A stretch of 64,000 nt of DNA from Leishmania mexicana MHOM/GT/2001/U1103 (GCF_000234665.1 NC_018324.1:2798944-2862943); one strand, 5' to 3'; shown: positions 1 to 10,052, counted from the first letter of the stretch. Numbers and translations are program-made. Notes: generated from the sequence alone by a model not told the origin.

Positions 1-1
1 G

Positions 2-691
2 GAGGGTGGCCGACTCCCGCGCCCAAGTCCTTCGGCGGGGCCACCACACCGTCCATTCACGAGGACTGTCCAAGCTTCTGGGGAAGATAAATGCGAACAA
101 GCTGCACAAGACCGTTGGACCCCATCGCCCAGGGCAGTCGTAGCGGCCTCGGTGGCCGCGGATGCATCAGCCATCTCGCCCAGCGCCACAGTGGAGTCAC
201 TTTCGGGTATCTCGAGGACGTCGCCTTGCACAAGCACATTGATGCCAGGTGAGGACGACGCAGTGGGGGTCGTTGGAACTGAAGGGCCGGCGAGTGCACG
301 CACCGGGGAGCCGACGCTCTCGCTGCAGCCTCGCACTGCAAACAGCCCCGCCCGCACAGACGCAGAGGCCGCGAAAGTGCCTGTTGCTGAGGAGGATGCC
401 ACGGCCACTCACGTCTACGTCGATTCTGGGGTGCAGGCGCACGAGCATCGCATGAGCACCTTCCACACGAGTGCCTCGGAGGTGCTGCGCCGCATTGCGG
501 GGAGCCGGGAGGAGTTCCTAGCTCAGTGCGCCGCCATTGTGAAGAGCACGGCGGCTGCCAGCCGCCGAGGTGCTCAGGCGAGACGGCGACTCTCTGATGG
601 GGATGTGCGTGCTTCAGTATCCGGCGACAACGCCAGTGCCTCCGAGGCGTCACAGAGCGGTGACGAAACGGACGGCCAGGAACGCCTGTGA
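2..691 (+). CDS. 3' end of an unrecognised protein (5' part outside the window)
   Basis: Frame 2 is open from the first complete codon of the window to a TGA at 689-691, so about 229 C-terminal residues are visible and the start lies upstream. The sequence is rich in Ala, Ser, Thr, Glu and Asp and mostly looks disordered. One segment near the C terminus (roughly residues 150-205 of the visible part, starting near HRMSTFHTSASEVLRRI) looks helical and basic, and is followed by a Ser/Asp/Glu-rich tail. An internal GTG at 152 could be mistaken for a start, but the frame stays open above it and leishmanial genes normally use ATG. I recognise no domain. Being on the + strand, it belongs to the same polycistron as everything downstream. 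The coding call rests on the open frame and composition. Confidence 0.7.
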   Translation, partial: EGGRLPRPSPSAGPPHRPFTRTVQASGEDKCEQAAQDRWTPSPRAVVAASVAADASAISPSATVESLSGISRTSPCTSTLMPGEDDAVGVVGTEGPASARTGEPTLSLQPRTANSPARTDAEAAKVPVAEEDATATHVYVDSGVQAHEHRMSTFHTSASEVLRRIAGSREEFLAQCAAIVKSTAAASRRGAQARRRLSDGDVRASVSGDNASASEASQSGDETDGQERL

Positions 692-1575
692 AGTGCCGCT
701 CGGAATGCTGTGGTGGTACCGATAGAGCTGTATATGCACCCACATACGCATATCTCTGTGTGTCTGTAAGAGGGGGGTCGCTGAGCGCTACAAGCAGAGC
801 GGTGGATGCCAGCCAGGGGCACACGATGAAGGCACCACCGCTCGTGGACCATCTTGCCTCCCCGTCTCCTGACGCCACCGTCCCGCCCTGGCACATACTG
901 ATTCCACACGGTGCCACTGTAATCTTGGGACAGCGCTGTCTGTGCATCCAACGGTGCATGTGGACGGGTCACTGCCCACATGTGTGCGTATGCGCGTGCT
1001 TTCGTGGGCGTATCATCTTCATAGACGTTTTCATAGCATTTACGTCTGTGTGTGTGCAGCTCTACTGGTGGGTCTGCCATGCATATGCATGCGCCCGATG
1101 CACAGGCTTGCCGATTAACAACGCCACAATGACGAACGCCCTGGGTGTGCACGCAGGTACGTGTGCGTAGCGGGTGGCGCATGCTGCATCTTAGCCCTGC
1201 ACCGGCCTCCATCGCCGCTATGCAAGTCAGATTATGCATGACGTGAGGTTTGCACCCCGTCGCCTTCCATTGGTTCATGCCATTGGCGTCCATCCACGCA
1301 CTGCGGGGGAGCACTGCCACATGCCCTTGTCCCATTGCTGTCCATCTTCCTCTCCGCCCCTCCGTTCTTACGCCCTCGTCTCACCCTTGGCATGCGGGTG
1401 TCACTGGCGTGCGACGCCGGTGCACCGGGTGTTTGGTGTTCATCCTTGCGCTGCGGGGGGAACGCAGTCTTAGTGCTCTCGCCACGTCCCCTTTTAGCGT
1501 GCGTGTGCACCGCGTATTCGCACTGCGTCTCCGCTGCTCTCGCTAAGGGTGCTGCGCGCACCTGTGCTGCCCGAC
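692..1575 (+). other. Intergenic spacer with splice signals
   Basis: No convincing gene. A polypyrimidine stretch at about 1338-1388 is followed by AG dinucleotides at 1465-1466 and 1472-1473, plausible trans-splice acceptors for the methyltransferase gene. An imperfect repeat of about 40 bp occurs near 1275-1310 and again near 1428-1462. Confidence 0.6.
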
Positions 1576-2691
1576 ATGTTAGGCGGCCGTCACTTTCAAA
1601 GAAAGTACGAGAAGAAGCAGAAGAAAAAGGAAGCCAAGAAGGCTTCCCAGGGTCCTGTCCGTGGTGCGGGTGGCTCGAGCGGCGCCAGCGCAGCAGCAGC
1701 GGGGGCGGCTGTCAAGCGCAAGGATGTCAGCACGCTAAAGGGGCCGGTCGTGTCGCACGGCGACTTCATGGCGAGCCGCGACTCGGCGAATAACCGAAAA
1801 AATGTTCCGTTCTCGAACAAGGTGGAAGAGAAGGTTTACCGAAAGGAGCATCGCGTCCCAAAGTACAACAACATCGTTGACCCGGAGCGGCAGAACTTGG
1901 CTAAGGCAGCCGGGGCTAGCAGTGCCGCTCAGCGCCGTCGCGTTTTGCGCCAGAAAGGTGACGAGGACCTCCTCGACCACTTCCGCGAGCGCCTGAATGC
2001 CAGCACGTTCCGTCTCCTGAATGAGCAGGTGTACAACGCCCCGACCACACTGGCGAGTCAGCTGCTGCGCGACGAGTCAACCTTTCGCGACTACCACACT
2101 GGCTACCACCAACAGCTCATGCAGTGGCCCATGAATCCGAATACGCTCATTGTGGAGTCACTGCTAGGGGACCGACGTGGGCGGTTTCTCGCGAACAAGG
2201 GGAAGAGTATGCCAGGACATATCCCACCCTCGTGGGTGGTGGTGGACATGGGTTGCGGTGAGGCCCAAATCGCCGCGGCGCTGAAGCCGAAGGGCTACAC
2301 GGTGCACTCCTTCGACTTCTTTGCTCTAAATGCGCTGGTGACGGTGGCGGACACCACTAAGGTGCCCCTCGCGGACAACCATGTCGACGTCTGCGTCTTC
2401 TCGCTTAGCCTGATGGCGACGGACTACGTCAAGAGCCTCTTCGAGGCCTTCCGCATCTTGAAGCCGAAACGCCTGCTCAAGATCATCGAAGTGCGCTCCC
2501 GTGTGCCGTTCCCGCGCAAGTTTGCAGAGCTCGTCGAGGATATTGGCTTTGAGGTGGATTACAGCGATGTCGCCGGCGACTACTTCGTTGCCTTCGACTT
2601 CATCAAGAAGGACGGCCAGGCGGCCGCCAACACGCAGCTACGCCACGAACCGGGTGACGTGCTCGTGCCATCCCTTTACAAGAAGCGGTGA
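1576..2691 (+). CDS. RRP8: RRP8-like rRNA-processing methyltransferase
   Basis: 371 aa from the ATG at 1576; a GTG in frame at 1549 is less likely as a start. The N-terminal third is lysine-rich with an Ala/Gly low-complexity patch (KYEKKQKKKEAKKA), as expected for a nucleolar protein. The C-terminal part is a Rossmann-type SAM-binding domain: motif I VVVDMGCGEAQIA near residue 222, then HSFDFFALN, VTVADTTKVPLADNHVD and VFSLSLMATD. It ends with LKPKRLLKIIEVRSR and FVAFDFIKK. These blocks match the RRP8/Methyltransf_8 family, nucleolar enzymes that make m1A in large-subunit rRNA and act in ribosome biogenesis. The catalytic domain looks complete, so an active enzyme is inferred. Alternatives within class I methyltransferases seem unlikely given the match across several blocks. 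Confidence 0.88.
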   Translation: MLGGRHFQRKYEKKQKKKEAKKASQGPVRGAGGSSGASAAAAGAAVKRKDVSTLKGPVVSHGDFMASRDSANNRKNVPFSNKVEEKVYRKEHRVPKYNNIVDPERQNLAKAAGASSAAQRRRVLRQKGDEDLLDHFRERLNASTFRLLNEQVYNAPTTLASQLLRDESTFRDYHTGYHQQLMQWPMNPNTLIVESLLGDRRGRFLANKGKSMPGHIPPSWVVVDMGCGEAQIAAALKPKGYTVHSFDFFALNALVTVADTTKVPLADNHVDVCVFSLSLMATDYVKSLFEAFRILKPKRLLKIIEVRSRVPFPRKFAELVEDIGFEVDYSDVAGDYFVAFDFIKKDGQAAANTQLRHEPGDVLVPSLYKKR

Positions 2692-4008
2692 GGGGTTACG
2701 GGTTGGGGGGATGGGGGGGTTGGGCGGGGCGCCTTTTCGGCTTCCTTCACCGAAAGTGGCCGACCACTGGTGTGTCTGTGTGTGGGGGGAGGGGGAAGGC
2801 ACTGGTGCACGGGTAGCCGCTCGGCATCACACAAAAACAAAGAGACAATGCCGTCATGTGTTGCCCCTCCCTTCTTTCCAACCCCTCCCCACTCCCCACC
2901 GTCGAAAGGGCTGCGAGTGCCGAACGCATGCACACACACATATACACACACGCGCGCATACTTCTCCACCTGTGGAGCACGCCTCCCTCTCCCCTCTCCC
3001 CACTTCCTCTTTTTTTGTGTGTATGTCGTCGGTGTGGAATAACGTGCGTGTAAGACATGAGCGAGCTGAGCGGCGTGAGGGGGCGTTGCCTGTCACCTAG
3101 CCCGAGTTTGGTGTACTTGTTCGCTGTGTCCTTGTCGGGAGGAAGAAGGGGAAGAAAAAGGGAGGGGGATGCCCTACCGATGCGCTTGATCCTTCAGATG
3201 CGCAGCGCGCGGCGTTGGACGTGTGCGGTGCCCGAATGTGCCGATGCGCTCATACACCAGCGTCTATACCTTTCCCAGGCATAAATGAATGTGGTCTCTG
3301 CGATGCAGGGGGACCGCCAAGCCAGCACCTTGGTGTGATGCGTTGCACCGCCTCCGCCACCGCCACCCCATCTCTCTCTCTCCCCCCTCGGGATCCTCCT
3401 TTTCAAGACATTCTGGTGGGTGTGCTGCCTGGCGCGCCCCTTTTACACCAGCACATCAGACGTGCGGATTGCTTTCTTTTCGGTTTGGGACGACGCATCG
3501 TTCTCCATCCTCTCTGCGCTCCCCCACACTCCCCGCGTGCTCACGATATTCGTGGCGCTCGCTGTTGTCTCCTGATCCTGTTATTACTTTACCGCCTCGC
3601 ACTTCTCTCTTGCGTGAACGCGCCCATCGCCGTTGTTGGGAGACTAGCATCTCTCCCTATCCCCCACCACCACTACCACCAAAGCGAAAGTAGAGGCGAG
3701 GGAGGGGACCGACCTGGGCCTTGTGCTGGAGAGCTCGCGCACATCAAGCGGGACGGTGACCAGCGGTGACGCGCAGACGTACACGCACACAAAGGCATAC
3801 AGAGAAGCAAAGCGCCGACAGAGAGACGGAGGCTAACTCGCTCGCATCTCCGTCTCGCATCGGTGCGTTTTGAACTTGCACAGACGCGAGGGAGCTACAC
3901 CTGACGCTCGCCCCTCCAGCACCACTCACCCCAGCGCACTCCCGCTTTCCAACCGCCTCGCTCTCTATCTCTGCTGATCGCAGTCTTCTCCTTCTTTTCC
4001 TTTTTGAC
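2692..4008 (+). other. Intergenic spacer, CT-rich with CA/CG microsatellite
   Basis: No supported gene. It contains a G-rich run just after the stop, a CA/TA/CG alternating tract near 2930-2960, and several C/T-rich tracts. The last of these leads to the splice acceptor at 3982-3983. Confidence 0.6.
3940..3983 (+). promoter_or_regulatory. Predicted trans-splice acceptor for the G3PDH-like gene
   Basis: A CT-rich tract ends in CAG with the AG at 3982-3983, leaving a 25-nt, pyrimidine-rich leader before the ATG at 4009. Confidence 0.5.
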
Positions 4009-6390
4009 ATGAGCCGGCACAGCCGCAGGTTGCACGTGCGCCTGCTGCGCGCCGCCGCCATCGCCGCTGCCGGCACATTTGCATATCGGCGATGGCGCCT
4101 TCGCGCCTCCAGCGCGTTGCCGGCGTCTGCCTACCGGTCAGCCAATGGAGCCGATCATTGCGGCGACAGTCCCGCACTTCGCTCTTCGCGCTGGGCAGCG
4201 CTGCAACGAAGTTCGGCAGCGGAACCATTTGACCTCCTCGTGATTGGTGGGGGCCTCACAGGCCTCTACACTGCCGTCGACGCGGCACAACGCGGGCTGC
4301 GAGTGGCTTTGGTCGACGCGGAAGACTTCGGTGCAGGCAGCACAGCTTCGTGCATGCCCTCTCTCTCTCCAGGCGCGTTGCCGTACGTGCAGCGAGCCAT
4401 GCGACAGCGCGACTGGGACTGGCTGTGGATGGCGGCAACCGTGCTCGTGGAGGAGACGACGTGGTGCAACGTTGCGCCGCGGTGCGTCGTGGCACCCGAC
4501 ACACTGCAGCGACGGTGGCAGAGCTGGCGTTGGCGTCGGCGAGGTGCCGGTGGCGAAAGCGGCTGCGAGGCAGCGTCCAACGCAGAGGCTACCGAGGATG
4601 GCACCGCTGCTGCGTTACATTCAGGGGAACCTTCGGCGAGAGCGCCGCCGTTATCGTCTTTTGATTCGACGCCTGCCACAAGGACGCTGTTGCCAGCTTT
4701 GCACTCGACGGAGATGGTAGAGTACGCCTGCGCAGCGATTGTGAGTACCGTAATGAGCGTCTTTTGCGGTCCGCTGCGCCCAAACCTCGTGCTGCCTCGA
4801 TCCGCCGTCGAGGCGCGTCTACCGGCGCTCGCGCCCAGCTCGGGACCGTCCCCCTCACCAGCGCAACTGCGAGGCGGCATCATAGCCAACGACTTCGCGC
4901 TGCGCGGAAATACAGTCGCTGTGTCGCTCGCACGCACCGCAGAGGAGCTCGGTGTGACGGTGTTATCCTATGCCCCTGTTTTCGCCATTCAAGAGGTTTC
5001 TGCGCCGACCACCGCGGAGCTGGAGACGAGTTCGCCGTCCAGCTCTACCCGCGCCTCTTCGCGCGCTGGCGTGATGCTGGTCTCTGTTCGTGACGCGCTG
5101 GCTGCGAAGGCAGTCGCAACGAGTCTGCCAGCACCGCAAGATCAATCACGGTTGCGCCTCTTGCAGCGGCGACCGGGACAGAGCAGCGCCTCCTCTCCCT
5201 TATCTACTGCTGACTTGGCTGCATCGCTGAGAAGCGCAGCATCGAGCCCGGATGCCGCGACCACAACACACGTCTACACACGCAGCGTTGTGAACTGTAC
5301 AGGTTGCTGGGCAGACACCGTGAAGGCCATGTACAACGGAAACGCCAGTGACACCGTGCCGGCGGCGTTTGCCGGATACCAGGCATACTCCTACCTGATC
5401 GCGCCCGCCAACGCCGTGCATGCTGCGCTTCCCGCATCAACGCCACCCACGGATGAACACGATGGAGGACATGGGACCGCGTCTTCATTACCGCTGCTTT
5501 CCGAGACAATGCAGGCGGCGGCGCTGCTCTTTAGCTCTCCACGACTGAGCTTTGTCTCGGTGATGGTGCTACCGTGGTGGGATCAGTGTGTGATGCTGGG
5601 GCCGTGTATCTCATCTCTCCCGCAGTTGCCGGCGACCGTCGCGGCGAACACCAACGGTCCGCTGCACTCGGTGGACGGATACGCTGCACAGCGCCAGCGT
5701 ACGCTGTCGATGCTGAGCAGCAGCGGTGTGTCTGTGGACGCGTCGCGCCTGCTCTCGTGCGTGTCGCAGATTGTGCCGCATGTGAAGGGACCTAAGGAAG
5801 TGCCGTGGGCTGGAGCGCTGCTGCATCGCGGCTACGCCTTGCACTTTTCTTCAGTGCCACTGGCCAAGGGAGCCGGCCAGGGTGACGTCGAAGAACCTGT
5901 GTCTTTAGTAGGCAACTGTGCAGACGCCACCGGTGGCGTTGTTGCTGCTGCGCGCCGCGACGTCCCGCTCCTCCACGTGTACGGCGGTACCCCGCTGTTG
6001 GCACGCCGGATTGCTGAGGAGGCGGTCAATGCCCTTGTGTACCACGAACCGCCGCTGTTCTCAGAGAAGACGTGCAAGCAGCTCCACCGGTGCCGCACGC
6101 GTCATCTGCGACTGACTACACCAGCTTCTCTCTGCACCCCCACAGATAGCGCACCGATGAACGCACGAGCGCGTCTCGAGGCCCTTGTGAAGGACACCTA
6201 CGCTGAGCGCGTCGCCGACGTTGTAGCCCGCCGCACGCACGCCGCGTACACCAGTCCTGTCGAAGCCCTGGAAGCCATACCCACGCTAGCGAGCGTCATG
6301 GGTGGTCTGCTCCAATGGGATGAAGCCAGGCGATTGTCAGAGATCGAGGCGGCGCGGGGTCTCGTGCACAGCGTGGCAGTGACAGTTTGA
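4009..6390 (+). CDS. Divergent FAD-dependent glycerol-3-phosphate dehydrogenase-like protein
   Basis: 793 aa, ATG at 4009. Residues 1-35 are basic and hydrophobic (arginine-rich, then an Ala-rich stretch), suggesting a mitochondrial presequence or membrane anchor. The FAD dinucleotide motif VIGGGLTGLYTAVDAA (about residues 78-93) is followed by RVALVDAEDFGAGSTASC. This matches the start of GlpD/GPD2 enzymes, which oxidise glycerol-3-phosphate and pass electrons to quinone. A later block (VNCTGCWADTVKAM) matches the usual 'NATGPWAD' region. Typical enzymes carry a conserved K-x-x-x-G-G-x-R-Y-L-Q motif after the FAD motif; here it reads SLSPGALPYVQ, so activity is uncertain. Long Ser/Ala-rich insertions (for example residues 170-215 and 340-420) explain the large size. 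The C terminus (AVTV) is not a peroxisomal/glycosomal PTS1. It could be a non-canonical FAD oxidoreductase rather than a true G3PDH. Confidence 0.72.
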   Translation: MSRHSRRLHVRLLRAAAIAAAGTFAYRRWRLRASSALPASAYRSANGADHCGDSPALRSSRWAALQRSSAAEPFDLLVIGGGLTGLYTAVDAAQRGLRVALVDAEDFGAGSTASCMPSLSPGALPYVQRAMRQRDWDWLWMAATVLVEETTWCNVAPRCVVAPDTLQRRWQSWRWRRRGAGGESGCEAASNAEATEDGTAAALHSGEPSARAPPLSSFDSTPATRTLLPALHSTEMVEYACAAIVSTVMSVFCGPLRPNLVLPRSAVEARLPALAPSSGPSPSPAQLRGGIIANDFALRGNTVAVSLARTAEELGVTVLSYAPVFAIQEVSAPTTAELETSSPSSSTRASSRAGVMLVSVRDALAAKAVATSLPAPQDQSRLRLLQRRPGQSSASSPLSTADLAASLRSAASSPDAATTTHVYTRSVVNCTGCWADTVKAMYNGNASDTVPAAFAGYQAYSYLIAPANAVHAALPASTPPTDEHDGGHGTASSLPLLSETMQAAALLFSSPRLSFVSVMVLPWWDQCVMLGPCISSLPQLPATVAANTNGPLHSVDGYAAQRQRTLSMLSSSGVSVDASRLLSCVSQIVPHVKGPKEVPWAGALLHRGYALHFSSVPLAKGAGQGDVEEPVSLVGNCADATGGVVAAARRDVPLLHVYGGTPLLARRIAEEAVNALVYHEPPLFSEKTCKQLHRCRTRHLRLTTPASLCTPTDSAPMNARARLEALVKDTYAERVADVVARRTHAAYTSPVEALEAIPTLASVMGGLLQWDEARRLSEIEAARGLVHSVAVTV

Positions 6391-7668
6391 ATCGTCTTGC
6401 CGATCCCGTGCGCGGCGGTGGCGGTGGCGCGCGTTATGATGCCGCACGGGCGACCGCACACCTTCTCTGTCTCTCCCTTGTTTGGTCGCTTTGTGTCGCC
6501 CTCTGTCTACGCGCTCCACGGCACCGCCGCAAAACGCCACGCGAGCGCAAAACGAAACCCCGTAATGCGGGAGAAGGGGAGTGGCGCCAGGTGTGCGCAC
6601 GCTAGATACATCATTGGGGAGCCAGCGTGTGCACGTGTTTTGTGTGTGGGTGGGTGAGTGGATGGGTGGGTGGGAGGCCACCGGGTGGCCTACATGCGTC
6701 AACGCGCGCGCTCACTCGTGCGATCGTGCGGGGTGCAGCTTGAAGGTGCTCATTTCTCTTTTTGAAAGGAGGAGGCTTTTTCGGGACCGAACGTTGGCCC
6801 TCGCTCTCCCTCGCCCTGTCCCCGGCTTGCTCCCCCCCCCGCCGGAGTAGGTCACTGCCGCTGGAGCGTCTTGCGCCGCGCTTCGATTCGCGCTCTGTGC
6901 ATGCGTCGAGGGCTCCGTGCACCCGCACCCCAATCGTGCGTCCGTATTTCTTTATTTGAGTGTCGTCTACTCTTCCATCCATCCTCCCTCCCTCCCTCCC
7001 TGCTTTGTCGGGCGCAACTCCCGCTTCGATCTCTCGTCTCGTGTGCTGCGCACATGTACACGCACACATACGTCTCGCCCGCGCGCCCACGACCCATTCG
7101 GCTGTTGATTGCACTGCCAGTAGTACACTGCTGTTGCTGCTGCTTCTGCTGCTTGCCGGTGCGATTTCTTCGCCCTTAAGATTCAACGGCGTACTTTTTA
7201 ATTTCTCGCTGTGTCTCTCCGTTGCGTGCACCGTCGTGAGGCGCTGCGCTGCAGCCGACCAACATACCAGCGTTAGTGATACGACTTGGCGCCTCTGTAT
7301 CTCCCCTTCTCCCGGCGTTGTAGTGACGCCACCGTTCACGCACGTACAGGCACCCACAGCTCACGCCAGCACGTTGAAATAGCGCGCTCTCTCCTGGTGT
7401 TTCTTCGGACAGGCGGAACGCCTTAAACTGGGAACACAAACCGGGAGGCTCTCGTCACGCATCGTCACCACTCCGACCTGCTCGCGTAGTCCATGTGAGT
7501 GTGAGTGCGCCAGTCACGCTTTCCGTGCAGTCTCCAGTGCCGAGATTCCCCTCTCCGACGTGGGGGCAAGAGCGCCGGACGCTCGCAGCAGCACTCCGTG
7601 CACACTTTTGCACGCGAACCCACTTACCAGTGACATTGAACCAGAGAGAAAGGGAGAGCGGACCGACA
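6391..7668 (+). other. Intergenic spacer
   Basis: No supported gene. It contains a G/T-rich stretch at 6640-6680, a tandem CCT/CCCT tract near 6980-7003, and a GCT-rich run at about 7130-7155. A GTG-started extension of the next gene begins at 7495, but the first ATG is at 7669. Confidence 0.55.
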
Positions 7669-9120
7669 ATGGACTCGGGCACATCGAGCAACTTTTACTA
7701 CTTCGCCTACGGAACTTATGTCGATGCAGCGGAGTTGAAGCGGTCTCTTGCAACCGTCTCCAGCGGTGCCATGCCGATCATCCATTCAGCCCGTCCTGCC
7801 CTCCTTCCAGCGTACCGTCTTGTGCTCGATGCCGTGAGCGCAGAAGGGCCGCGGCTGGGCTGCATCAATATCACCCTGCTCAGTCTCGTCGCCCGCGATC
7901 CATCGACAGCGCGCCACTTCCCCAGTAAGGACCGGGATGGTACGCCACGCGAGTACAAGGCGGCATTTCGCGACGGGGTTCGGGGGATTCTGTACGAGCT
8001 CTCCGCCACCATGCGTGAACCACTGCTGCAGGCTGTCGCGGCCGAAGGGTCGTTCAACATGTACGCCATGCTCACGTGCTACGTGATGAGCGACATGCAG
8101 GCGCCAGGTTCGCAGCTGTTTTCGGCGCTTGTGATCGCTGCGCTGGATATGCCGCTCATGAAGCGCAAATTCTCTGCGAAAGCCCTCATGCAGCTTCGCT
8201 GGGAGCCGTTGACAAAGCCGAAAGGTGTGCTGGCCCAACCAGGACTGGTCGCCCTTGTCGCGGCCTCCTCGGCTGGCACTCCAAACAGCGCGGCTTCCCC
8301 GCCTCAGCCGCGCTGGCCTGGACTGCATTGGTGCAACTGCATCCACTCCGTGCACGTTGCCCCCAGCCAAGCATACGCGGCCCTCCTGGAGAAGGCCTAC
8401 CGTGAATACCTCCACCTGAACATAGCAGCCGAGCAGGACGGCTGTAGCCCCACTGGGGGCGCCACCCACAGCTCAGCATCCTCAGATGGCGGCGACACCG
8501 ACTCGTACGCGACAGCGATCCACCGCATGGTGCACCAGCAGGTCCGCGACGTCAGCAAGGACCCGCAGGAGGCCAAGACGTGGTACTTGGCGTACGGCTC
8601 TAACATGTCGTGGGAGCAGGTGTGCGTCCGCATCGGCCCGCCGTACCAGCGCCGCCCCGCCAAGCTGCTTGGCTATGTGCTCGTTGCCAACACGGTATCC
8701 ATCGGCCACTCAAACGGAGGTAAGTTCGGATATTACAACGTGGAGCCGGTGGCGCTGCGGGAGAAGAAGGAGGCGCAGGGGTTGGTGAAACACCCCAGCA
8801 CGATGCCGTCATACGTCTGCGGTGCTGCGTACGAGATCAGCCAGACACAGTTGGAGATCATGGACACCTACGAGAGAGGCTACTCCCGCGAGCTGCACCG
8901 CTGCACCGACCTAAGCGATGCGACGGCGACCCCGCTGGAGTGCTGGACGTACATTGCACTGAACACCTCCGAAGAGTTGCTTCCGTCGCACGAGTATCAA
9001 TCACGCGTCTTGGAGGGCGCGAACATTTTACCGCCGGAGTACATCGAGTGCATCCGTGCCATCCCGACGAACCCGCTGCGGAGTCCGCGGCAAGACAAGC
9101 GCCTTCGCAAAGAACTCTGA
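7669..9120 (+). CDS. Tandem gamma-glutamylcyclotransferase-like (GGCT/AIG2-fold) protein
   Basis: 483 aa from the ATG at 7669. Two copies of the GGCT-like fold are visible. The first starts at about residue 9 with FYYFAYGTYVDAAEL and includes ARPALLPAYRLVLDA and GVRGILYELSA. The second starts at residue 304 with TWYLAYGSNMSWEQV and includes AKLLGYVLVANT, CGAAYEISQTQLEIMDTYE and LECWTYIAL. The Y-G-S-N motif binds the gamma-glutamyl group. A conserved Glu is the general acid/base in known enzymes; Glu402 in DTYERGYSREL is the candidate in copy 2 and a Glu in AAEGSFNMYAM the candidate in copy 1. Copy 1 has YGT instead of YGSN, so it may be degenerate. Family members release 5-oxoproline from gamma-glutamyl peptides or glutathione, but GGCT-like folds also do other chemistry, so the substrate is not assigned. 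Confidence 0.75.
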   Translation: MDSGTSSNFYYFAYGTYVDAAELKRSLATVSSGAMPIIHSARPALLPAYRLVLDAVSAEGPRLGCINITLLSLVARDPSTARHFPSKDRDGTPREYKAAFRDGVRGILYELSATMREPLLQAVAAEGSFNMYAMLTCYVMSDMQAPGSQLFSALVIAALDMPLMKRKFSAKALMQLRWEPLTKPKGVLAQPGLVALVAASSAGTPNSAASPPQPRWPGLHWCNCIHSVHVAPSQAYAALLEKAYREYLHLNIAAEQDGCSPTGGATHSSASSDGGDTDSYATAIHRMVHQQVRDVSKDPQEAKTWYLAYGSNMSWEQVCVRIGPPYQRRPAKLLGYVLVANTVSIGHSNGGKFGYYNVEPVALREKKEAQGLVKHPSTMPSYVCGAAYEISQTQLEIMDTYERGYSRELHRCTDLSDATATPLECWTYIALNTSEELLPSHEYQSRVLEGANILPPEYIECIRAIPTNPLRSPRQDKRLRKEL

Positions 9121-9473
9121 GTTGCGTCTCTGACTTGGCCGCGTGAGCAGCCACGTGCAGCCTTGTGAGCTGCGCTGTTTGACGCCCTCAGCTCGTCGCT
9201 GTGTGCATCCACCCCCTCCCCGCCCCGTACTCTTCTGAACGCTTTCGGTGGATAGTGGGCCCCATACTCATCTGTAAAATGCCTTATCTCCTGTCTATTA
9301 TTTAGAAAACGAACGAACGGGAACACGTCGGCAAGTCACAACGCGGGCACGCGTTTTTTTCTTTTCTGCAGCATCTCCCCCTCCCCCCCCAATCTATGAG
9401 CTCTTGCCAGCACGCGTCTCTCCCTCACCTGCGTCACATGTGCATATGTGTGTGTGTGCGTGCGTGTGCGGCA

Positions 9474-9799
9474 AGAGGGGAGGCGAGAGCGATGCATCGC
9501 TGCGGATGCCGGCGGTGATTCCCCGCACGGCGTGGCGCCAGAGCGAGCTGCGACAACGCAGCCGTGTGCGCCATCCATGCGATGGGCAAAGGGCCAGCCG
9601 GACTCGCACCCACCTCACCAGGTCCTCCCACTGCGCTGCTGGTGGTGGGGAGCCTGGGCCACCCCCCGACGGCGGCACTGCGTGGCGACCGGCACGATGG
9701 GAGCGGCTGTGGGGCGACCTGCGAGGCGGGGATGGTGGGTGGTGGCTGAGTCCGAGGCGATGCTCCAATGAATGAGTAGGCGCATTGCTGCCACGCGTG
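9474..9799 (+). mobile_element. SIDER-like degenerate retroposon, sense, 5'-truncated
   Basis: This segment matches, in inverted orientation, a second segment at about 43279-43440. Shared parts are a core of about 70 bp around 9476-9548 (includes GATGCATCGCTGCGGATGCC) and a terminal block of about 35 bp around 9766-9799 (includes AATGAATGAGTAGGCGCATT). Dispersed non-coding repeats of this kind in leishmanial spacers are typical of SIDERs, short relics of ingi/L1Tc-type retroposons often found in 3'UTRs, where some influence mRNA stability. The copy begins abruptly after a TG/GCG-rich stretch and lacks about 100 bp of the 5' side present in the other copy. SIDER identity is inferred from repeat behaviour; a consensus comparison was not possible. 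Confidence 0.6.
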
Positions 9800-10047
9800 T
9801 GTGTGTGAGGGGGGGAAGGGCGGGGGAGGTGCGGCGGAGTTCGACCTCATGTTCTATGGCCGGGGTACGGCGGTAGTGGCACCGCGCTGTCGTCGCACCA
9901 CGCAGGTGATCGCGCAAGAGTAGACTACAGCGAAGACGATTGATTTCCTTAGTTGTGAACGTGCCGCTGTTGCGTGCACTGTAGCTCTTCGACGGACCTC
10001 ACGCGAATGCGCGGTGAGGAATGTGTGCTTACAAAGTACTGTGTCGG

Positions 10048-10052
10048 TCCCG

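Noticed and set aside
7495..7668. GTG-started N-terminal extension of the GGCT-like protein
   Set aside because: Leishmanial genes use ATG, and the GGCT fold begins just after the ATG at 7669.
9404..9849. Several overlapping open frames on both strands within the sense SIDER-like relic
   Set aside because: They lie on a repeat with no coding capacity, and differ freely between the two copies.
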